DNA from: Pyrenopolyporus hunteri
Taxonomy: Eukaryota; Ascomycota; Sordariomycetes; Xylariales; Hypoxylaceae
Reading direction: 5' to 3'
Length of the DNA stretch: 64,000 nt
Assembly (NCBI GenBank): GCA_902806595.1
Contig: CADCXC010000010.1
Span: 1,054,001-1,118,000 of the forward strand
This document shows, in pieces, positions 57,052-64,000 of the stretch (positions within the stretch are counted from its first letter, which is position 1; each line of letters starts with the position of its first letter). The notes under the pieces were generated by a model. It saw only the letters and a list, made by a program, of their open reading frames with translations, did no database searches and was not told where the DNA came from. Made by a program: the position numbers and the translations under genes.

Positions 57052-59514
57052 TCAGTCATCCTTGATACTCAACGGCTCGATGAAAGTCAGCTCCCCTCCA
57101 TCCGAATCATTGTCCACCATATTGATCCTAAACCCTTCGTCTTCCAAATCGTACCCGTAGCCATCGCTGATATTGCCATCGTGACTAGTACTTTGGCCAC
57201 CACCCGAAAATGCAGGTGGTGGGACGACCAACTGTGATGCACTAGTTGACCTAGAAGAGCTAGCGACGACGACTGTCTCGGGGGCTATACGGGACGCTTC
57301 GTTCGAACCCGATGTGGACGGGGCCGTTGCTGGTGATGAAACTTCAGCTTTCTTCATATCTCTCACCCCCTCTAGCTTGGCGCCCTTCACATTCATACTC
57401 GTCTTCAATTCCGGCACGTTCTTCACCGACGGATCAAACTTCTCGTTTTCCAGACGTTGGGATTCGCTCTGTCGCCGCGGCGGGGGCGGGGGCGGCTTGT
57501 CTTCGACATCGATTAGATTGCCCGTCTCAGCCCAGTCTCTGTCGCGGAGCTCGATCTCGAGCTTCCCGTCGTCCTTCTCGATATCTCCCGCGCCGCCACG
57601 CACATCGGGGAATCCGCAGCGAGCCAGGATCTTGGCCGTGAGCTCGGGGTAGCGTAGGTGTCCCGTGACCTCACCGCTTAGGTCGAGGTTTTCGACGCCT
57701 TCGATCTCGTCGCTGATGGGCTGTAGTCCCGCGATGCCGAGTTGCATGCTCGTGGTGCGGTACAAGAATGCTAGGATGTAGTCGTTCTCGCTGTACACGT
57801 TGAAGAGCTTCCCCGACACCACCGTTCGCATCATCTGCCAGTGCCCCGTATTCGATGGCACCGGCGCCCCGATCAAAACCACTGTGTCGACTAGTCCGAA
57901 CGCCCTGCGCTCCGCCAACACTCGTAGACAAGTATAGATGACCCGCGCTCCGAGTGAGTAGCCCACCAGCGTCACCGGTCGCTCTCCTTGCACTTTGTTA
58001 ATCAAAGCATCGGCTAAGATTTTGCCGGCCTTCTCGGACCGGTTGCGCGCCAGACTGAACGGGTTGTCAATGTTAGACGCCGAGCTAAGCAGTAAGATGG
58101 GCCACAGAGCGCCTTGCAACGTGGCTAGCACCGTCCGCTTTAGGATTTCCGCTCTCACGGCTCTCCAAGCAGTAGACGCAACGAGACTCTTCAGTTTAGA
58201 GCCGAGTGCCATCAAGCTGTTCATCTCGTATCGCAAGGCAAACACCTCCGTCTCGTCGCCAAGTACCCGCCACGGCTTCGTCACATCCTCTTCTTCCGTA
58301 AGCCAGCCGTTAATCCCGATCGTAACCCGGAGTCTACGTGTCCCGGGCCCATCATTACGATTATTCGACCACGCCTGGCCCCACTCCTCTTTCAGGGGCA
58401 AGAACTTGAAGTCCTCGACCTCCTTGGCATACTGATCGACCATATCACCCGTCATCTTAGCCCCGAACGCCCCGAACAGCGTGCCCACCAGCGCGCCGTT
58501 CATCCAGAAGATCCCAAGAAAACTCGCCAGCCCACCTAACCCCACGGACCCCATGAGCCCGCCGATAACCCCGGCCACGGCGGGGGCCGCCAGGCCGCCG
58601 GTGACGCCGATGATCGCGGCGCCCGCGACGGACGCCAGCCCGACCTTCCAGAGCCGGCCGATCTGGCCCTGCTCCCGGCGCTTCTGGGCCTCGGCCTCGG
58701 CGGACATGCCGCCGTCCCGCGCGGCTTTCTGCGCGGCCTCGATCATCGTCGTCGCCACCTCCGTCTCCTCCTTGTCGAGGAAGGTCGGCGGGACCTCGAG
58801 CGCGGAGGCGAGGTAGCAGATCAGCGTGCGCGAGTAGGCGGAGTAGTTGCCGATGGATAGCAGGAGGATTAGGGTAGCGCTGAGCACCTCTTTCCGGTCT
58901 TCTAGGGGAATCGTGGTGAGGCGGGTGGGGATGGGGTGATATAAGGCCTGGAAAACGGACAAACTCGTCGAGCCTGTGGAATACGATGGTGGTGATGTCG
59001 TGTTTGTCCGTGTCGACGTACTATTATTGCCGAAGCTTAGCAAGTCCTCGCCGTCGGTAGGTTCCTCCCTGGTCTTGGCGTTCAGCTGCTCGGAGCGTTT
59101 GCGGCGGGCATCAATGACTTTCTGGTCGTCAGGCTTGGCCAGCACCTCCTTCAGCTTGGCGAGGGTCTCGTTGCGCCAGGAGTCGAAATGCATCAGAGCA
59201 GCCTTTCTTAGCCTGACGAGCGCCGGACTAGGGGGTGTCTTGCGCGCAGGGCGTGCGGTCGACGGGCCCGGTTGAGCTGCATCACGGCTGTTGGTGCGGG
59301 GCACGAATAGAGGCGCATCAGCCGTCTCCGAATATGGGGGTGGGTTTCTCGAAGTTGAAGACGAGGTCGTTGGCGATCCGTCGGGGCTATAATCCAGCTG
59401 TAGCTGCGATCGCATGTACCCGGCGACTTCAACGACGAGGCTATAGTATGTTTTACGACGAGCAAGATTGAGCACAACCCGAATGGCGTCGGGCTCGCTG
59501 GTAAGAGGCGCCAT
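57052..59514 (-). CDS. DUF726 / TMCO4-type alpha/beta hydrolase (Mil1-like)
   Basis: Single-exon gene, 820 aa from the ATG at 59514 (an upstream GTG is not a start). A Gly/Ala-rich hydrophobic region, about residues 295-355 (GAAIIGVTGGLAAPAVAGVI and the following segments), gives two or more membrane or hairpin helices. The hydrolase core follows: VTIGINGWLTEEEDV, the nucleophile elbow LVGYSLGARVIY (GYSLG), DTVVLIGAPVPSN and KLFNVYSENDYILAFLYRTT. This order is that of the DUF726 family (human TMCO4, yeast YFL034W/Mil1). Mil1 interacts with the AP-1 adaptor; catalytic activity is unproved. The last 200 residues are disordered, with a PPPPPP tract. Confidence 0.9.
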   Translation of the reverse strand: MAPLTSEPDAIRVVLNLARRKTYYSLVVEVAGYMRSQLQLDYSPDGSPTTSSSTSRNPPPYSETADAPLFVPRTNSRDAAQPGPSTARPARKTPPSPALVRLRKAALMHFDSWRNETLAKLKEVLAKPDDQKVIDARRKRSEQLNAKTREEPTDGEDLLSFGNNSTSTRTNTTSPPSYSTGSTSLSVFQALYHPIPTRLTTIPLEDRKEVLSATLILLLSIGNYSAYSRTLICYLASALEVPPTFLDKEETEVATTMIEAAQKAARDGGMSAEAEAQKRREQGQIGRLWKVGLASVAGAAIIGVTGGLAAPAVAGVIGGLMGSVGLGGLASFLGIFWMNGALVGTLFGAFGAKMTGDMVDQYAKEVEDFKFLPLKEEWGQAWSNNRNDGPGTRRLRVTIGINGWLTEEEDVTKPWRVLGDETEVFALRYEMNSLMALGSKLKSLVASTAWRAVRAEILKRTVLATLQGALWPILLLSSASNIDNPFSLARNRSEKAGKILADALINKVQGERPVTLVGYSLGARVIYTCLRVLAERRAFGLVDTVVLIGAPVPSNTGHWQMMRTVVSGKLFNVYSENDYILAFLYRTTSMQLGIAGLQPISDEIEGVENLDLSGEVTGHLRYPELTAKILARCGFPDVRGGAGDIEKDDGKLEIELRDRDWAETGNLIDVEDKPPPPPPRRQSESQRLENEKFDPSVKNVPELKTSMNVKGAKLEGVRDMKKAEVSSPATAPSTSGSNEASRIAPETVVVASSSRSTSASQLVVPPPAFSGGGQSTSHDGNISDGYGYDLEDEGFRINMVDNDSDGGELTFIEPLSIKDD

Positions 59515-61097
59515 AGCGACCACAATTACGTACTGAATAGGTATTCATCCGAGTAATTGTTTGGTTAGTGTTCATTACAAAATTCCGATGCCTATAGTAT
59601 ATTCTTGGGAAGAGTCATATAAGGATTCGGATTTTCATCCATTTGCTTTCGTCTGAATCCTCGGATTAAGTCATTTCATTATGGATATATGAATTTCAAC
59701 AACTCTCTTTCTTGAATAATCGGGTGTACTGGACTCGCCGTCTTTAGTCATGCTCAGCTCGGCCCATCTTTCGAGTTACCGGTCATACACCGGACTTTAG
59801 GGGATGTAATGAACCAGTCAGGCCCTAGAACTACTAAGCTGCCATTTATAACCCCTATAAGGACACCTAAATAATAGCGCAAGACCCACTGTAACTTCCA
59901 CTACACATCATATTTCGCTATTCGTGAAGATCAAAACGAAACAGACCAAATATAAAGCTTTAACAATATACTTGGAGGATATTTAAACGTCGCCATGATT
60001 CTTCATATTAATAGAACTCTACGCGAATTCGTCGAAAAGGACGAGCTCGGCCTACCGTAATTGCACGGCTCCTATTGAGGGGTTGAAATGCTACAATTAT
60101 GCGTCGTGACCACGATAAGGTTTGTGCTGGAACTCGCTATAATTACAGCGGTACGCGCTTTTAAAGGGTTCAGGTTATTATACCCGGACAAGCATAAGAC
60201 CTAATGGTTTGGCTCCGCTATAACTGAGACTATATAACATTCCCGACTTTATTATATCGCCCTACGCAAAACCCGCACATTACTTTCGAATCTAAACGTT
60301 TATCACCATATGGCTTTGGTATACACTCGTGCTAGGATTGAACTATGCTGCCATACTACTCTAATGGTATGCACCCGTATTGATTTATCTTTTGCTAGGC
60401 CAGGACTCAGGCTTAAAGCGGCAAGCATTCGCTCAAAGTTATGCAAGTATAGAGAAGTATGAAATTAGAAGTACTGCTCGGGGTGAATATGCAAATCCAG
60501 AAACTCAGCTCCAGGCAGCCGAATTAATCTGCAACGCACTCCGGCGGCGTAGCACTCGCTGTGTTACAACTACACGTCATGTTAACACTTCACCGATTAC
60601 ATTTTCCGGGGAAATACCCGCTCGGCATACTTCCTACTTTGTCAAGGAGAAGTCGTCAATGAGAGACAAGGAATATAAACGGAACCAGATCAGTAAGCCC
60701 GGATACTTGAAACGAACTTAGCGGCTCCCTCAAGAGTCTTCGTTATACCTCGGTCGCAAAAGGTATCGTCTATGGGAATCTAGGTACATATTCAATCAAT
60801 CAAACGGTGAAAACACAGTTAAAAATAGGTCCACATGTAACTCTAGTAATTGTATTCCGAAGATCGTAAATTTGAGTAAAGCACATCTCGTTGTGTTCTC
60901 TCCAATATTGATAACGCTAAACGACCAATTAGAGAGGTCGAGACCCCGCTATATTTTGACGCATCAACGAGCGAAACCACATACGCTAATCCGACTCTGT
61001 CCCATCGTGGCAATAACGAGCGGCTAGGATGGGTGTAACGAAACCAGGCCTCCATCATAGGTATCTTGTGACGGTTGTTAGAATAACCCATCTCCCC
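59515..61097. other. AT-rich intergenic region
   Basis: 1.6-kb gap between the Mil1-like gene's 5' side and the 3' end of BTA1. Very AT-rich; the 113-codon frame at 60380-60721 starts with a non-ATG codon and has no motif. No gene supported; decayed repeat DNA is possible. Confidence 0.5.
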
Positions 61098-63728
61098 TCA
61101 AATCCTCAGCGTTGAAATCTCCGCCCCAACCAACTCCTCCCCCTCCCCCTCTGCCTGCGGCGTCGGCGGCGGCAACCCCTCCCTCTTCGTGCACACCCAG
61201 CAACTCGCGTACATATTCACGCGATCAATACACCTACCGGGCACCCGTTCACCCACACACTTGGCGCTGAACCCGTGTCTCTCGAACTCGTCCAGGTACC
61301 AGGGGCGGCGTCCCGCCGAGCGCAGGAGGACGCGGCCGCCGGTCCTCAGGGCGCGGTTGAGCTTGGCGATCTGCGCGGCCGCGGCGCCGGACCCGGGGTC
61401 GAACCAGTCCATGCTGTCCATGATCACCGCGACCGTCAGCGTGGCGGGGGCCAGGCGCGCGAGCACCTCGTCGATCTCGTCCGTGTGGATGCGCAGGCCG
61501 TCGAAGGCCCCCGGGCGCGAGAGCCGCGCGTGCGCTTGCGGGGAGAGGTATTCGGGATGGCAGGTGCGGCTGAATCGCCCGGACAGGCAGACGTGGTAGT
61601 ACGGGTTGTCGACGGCGATGTGAGTCGATTCTACCATTGGGTCGAGGGTGTTCACCATATACTCCCAGATCGCGTGGGAGCGGGTGTTCTTTGCCCGTGG
61701 GTTAGGACCGCAGACTGCTTCTGATACGGCGTGGTCCTCCTCGATGATGGCAAGTTGGTTTTTTGGGACGCCGAGCGCTGTCCAGAGGAACGCCTCCTGG
61801 CTCACGACGAACTTGGAGACGAGGCGAGATAGGAGTGCCGGTCGGATCTTGTAGCGCCAGATCTCGCGCTGCTCGTTGAGGGTCTTGGCTGTGAGTAACT
61901 CCTTGACGGCGGATCGGCACCCAAACACGCGGGAGATCCAGCGAAAGATACGAATCCCGTGTTTTGATCCGCCGGTATCGTATAGACCGCCCTTGGATTG
62001 GGTAAAGATGTGGTGGTTGTTGAGCCAGTACTGGAACGCGCGGCTAGATAGGTGAGGCGACATCTTCGAGATGAGTAAAGAGCGGAACTCAGGGTGCTTG
62101 CCTTCGCCGAAGATTCTCCAAAAATCCTCATAGGGGAGAGACGAAAATGCGGCGACTTTAAGTTCTAGAAGATGGTTCTGCGTCGGGTTTAGATCGACCG
62201 CGTGGATTTTGGCTGGGCTCCGGAGAGCATAGGAGAGAAGGTTATCGCCCGCACTGGTGATAGCAAGGACCACGTCGTCCGATTTGAGCTTCAGGATACG
62301 CTCATCGACGCGAGTGTCTTCCCACGTGAATGCGTAGATATACTCGTCGTTGAATTGTGTATGTTTCTTGAGCTGATCGTCATAGTAAATCCTATAATGG
62401 TGGTTCTGGTAAAAGAAGGACGGAAGAGGCAGGTTAGAGGAAAGATTGACTATAGCTGCATCCCAAGCCTTAGAACGAATCTCCGGCGTAGCGTTTTCAA
62501 CTGCGCGGGACAGAGCGGCTGAATGATTGGCAGGGTATAGGTAAGGCGACTCGGTGACCAGCGCATCTACCTTCTCAACAATTTCGTGTGGAAGGTTTGA
62601 AGACGACGGTCGCTTATGGGTTCCTAGCCATATGTAGTATGGGATGGCGCCGAGAACGTAGTTCCGCTTGTTGACGCTCAAGACCGTACCGAAACTGTAC
62701 TCCAAGTAATCGCGTCGGCCCGGCTCCAGGGCGACTCGGTCAATATCAAACCAGGCACGCCAGAACGTCCTACCGAAGAAGTTGACGTGGCGGTTGATCA
62801 GGCCACCGGTGTAGTTGCGGAAGTTGACATCGACCTGGGACTGAACGTAGAAGTCAACCACACCAACGATGCCATCCGGCGCTAAGAGCGACGGCAGCGA
62901 GTCAATGACCGAATAATAATCAGGCTATATGTACGTAAGCAGGAGCGCGTTTTAAGTAAGGTTGATTTATGCTCACAATCATAGACAAGCTATAAGACAT
63001 GGTGATCAGGTCGGCCCCGCCGTGTCGAGGTCTTTCTTGGAAGAAGCAACCCCGATTCGGGGATCCAGAAGCGCGTCTTCCTTGGAAGGAGGGCTCGTAA
63101 TCTTCCAAGCGGAACTTTCTTGCATCCTGGCAGATGACCTTGACGTTTCCCCATCCAAGCCTCTCAAAGCGTTTACGGGCGACTTCACAGAGGGACGGAG
63201 AGAAGTCAACGAGGTAGACGCTGTCGAAGAACTTTCCTACGTCAACAAATCTGGACATAGTTTCGATGTTCCAGCCGGTCCCTCCGCCGACCTAGCCTAT
63301 AATTTAGTGACCCAAGTAGCCTATTATTGTTGGATTTGCCGCCAGCGACTTACATCGACCCAAATACGTCTCTTCTTATCGCCATTACTAGCTCTATAAC
63401 AAAGCTGAGCGGCTACAAGAGCGAGCATGTCCTCGCGACCCTTTAGAAGGGCCTTCCTCGTGGCATCGTACACGCCAGCTTGCTTCCTGTAGAAGCTCTC
63501 AAGAGCGTCCTGTTGGTTGCCGTTGCTGTCGCCATCGTGCGGTTTGAGGAAGCAGGAGTAGAAGAAAAGCCACAGAGACTGTACGATACTAGGGTTATCA
63601 CCGTCTTTTGCTCTCTTCGAAAATAGTGTAGAATAGCATAGGCCTACGAGTAGGACGACCGCTATTCCAGCAAGGTAGATCTTTGTATGAGGATCAGGGG
63701 GTAAAATGTTACCACCAAGAGAAGCCAT
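61098..63728 (-). CDS. BTA1: Betaine lipid (DGTS) synthase Bta1
   Basis: Three exons: 63728-63354, 63291-62977 and 62924-61098, giving 838 aa. Intron donors are GTAAGT and GTGAGC; joins restore IWVD/VGGGTGWNIE and SYSLSMI/PDYYSVIDSLP. Order: TM segment at residues 17-36 (YLAGIAVVLLVGLCYSTLF), a BtaB-like methyltransferase with SAM motif VGGGTGWNIE and VYLVDFSPSLCEVARKR, then a BtaA-like 3-amino-3-carboxypropyl transferase (DUF3419) with FAYSFTWEDTRVD-type sequence (here YAFTWEDTRVDERIL), VLAITSAGDNLLSY and HAVDLNPTQNHLLELK. The two halves make the headgroup of diacylglyceryl-trimethylhomoserine from SAM, a phosphorus-free lipid that replaces phosphatidylcholine when phosphate is scarce, on ER membranes. 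The PTS1-like ending is absent (STLRI). Confidence 0.94.
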
Positions 63729-64000
63729 GATACTCTCTCATTGCTTGAAGATGAGAGTGGGATGTTGAAATTCCTACACGATGTTGAAACAAATCAAGCC
63801 AATCGACAAAAGTATATGGTACGAGAAAAATTAACGACTGAACTGAACAGTATTATATAGAGAAGCTCTTGCTAGTAGGCTACCCCTTTGCCAACGAAAA
63901 GGCTTCTAGTTGCATTTTGATTAACCAACCACATGATTAAGAAAAGCACCTACGTACCTGGTCTCGCACATGGTGATTGGGACGTCGTTTATCTAGATTT
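63729..64000 (-). promoter_or_regulatory. BTA1 promoter with two CATGTG boxes and a CCAAT box
   Basis: In the BTA1 sense direction, CATGTG occurs at 63935-63930 and 63972-63967, about 200 and 240 bp before the ATG, and CCAAT at 63980-63976 next to GACGTC. CATGTG is the core of the yeast Ino2/Ino4 element of phospholipid genes. Function here is inferred from sequence only. Confidence 0.35.

Noticed and set aside
60380..60721. 113-codon plus-strand frame near the BTA1 3' side
   Set aside because: Begins with a non-ATG codon, no motif, in very AT-rich DNA.
1..64000. Search for a CRISPR array, phage-type, bacterial operon or toxin-antitoxin system
   Set aside because: The DNA is intron-containing fungal sequence; no direct-repeat/spacer arrays or prokaryotic-type operons were seen.

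Overview
The window is nuclear DNA of a filamentous ascomycete, very probably a Sordariomycete. Evidence: many short introns (44-104 nt) with GTAAGT-type donors, CTAAC/CTGAC branch sites and CAG/TAG acceptors; fungal core genes (MDM12, FAB1, UTP11, Ino4-type bHLH, fused betaine lipid synthase); telomere-type CCCTAA repeats; and AT-rich, gene-empty blocks that look like decayed, possibly RIP-mutated, DNA. Xylariales is my low-confidence guess, from the abundant intergenic TAGGTACCTA motif. Splice structures were assembled by hand from splice signals plus reading-frame and family continuity.

Layout. 0-8 kb: end of a C2H2 zinc-finger gene, a Maf-type nucleotide pyrophosphatase (-), a three-exon Ino4-like bHLH gene (+), mitochondrial threonyl-tRNA synthetase (-) and a two-TM coiled-coil protein (+). 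8-14.3 kb: an AT-rich stretch with a possible Pol III tRNA-like element, a fungal-specific 510-aa protein, an AusD-like methyltransferase (+) and, convergent with it, a small three-exon gene not visible as one ORF. 14.3-21 kb: a gene desert. 21-24.1 kb: UTP11 (+) and a conserved C-terminally anchored protein (-). 24.1-29.3 kb: AT-rich, holding one secreted cupredoxin gene (-). 29.3-42 kb: a peroxisomal D-amino-acid oxidase (+), the ERMES subunit MDM12 (-) and the giant FAB1/PIKfyve lipid kinase (-). 42-52 kb: an unrecognised 698-aa protein (+), a BolA protein (-), a malonyl-CoA-synthetase-like enzyme with a large repetitive insert (+) and eIF4E (-). 52-64 kb: a 2OG-Fe(II) oxygenase (+), an F-box protein (+), a DUF1857 protein (-), a DUF726/Mil1 hydrolase (-) and betaine lipid synthase BTA1 (-).

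The genes do not form one pathway or an obvious cluster; most are dispersed housekeeping genes. A lipid/organelle theme recurs (Ino4-like factor, MDM12, FAB1, acyl-CoA synthetase, BTA1) but is probably coincidental. The items most worth a second look are the roughly 197-residue repeat insert inside the acyl-CoA synthetase adenylation domain, the hidden small gene at 13.7-14.3 kb, the 61-nt tRNA-like element at 8.75 kb, and paired CATGTG boxes upstream of BTA1.
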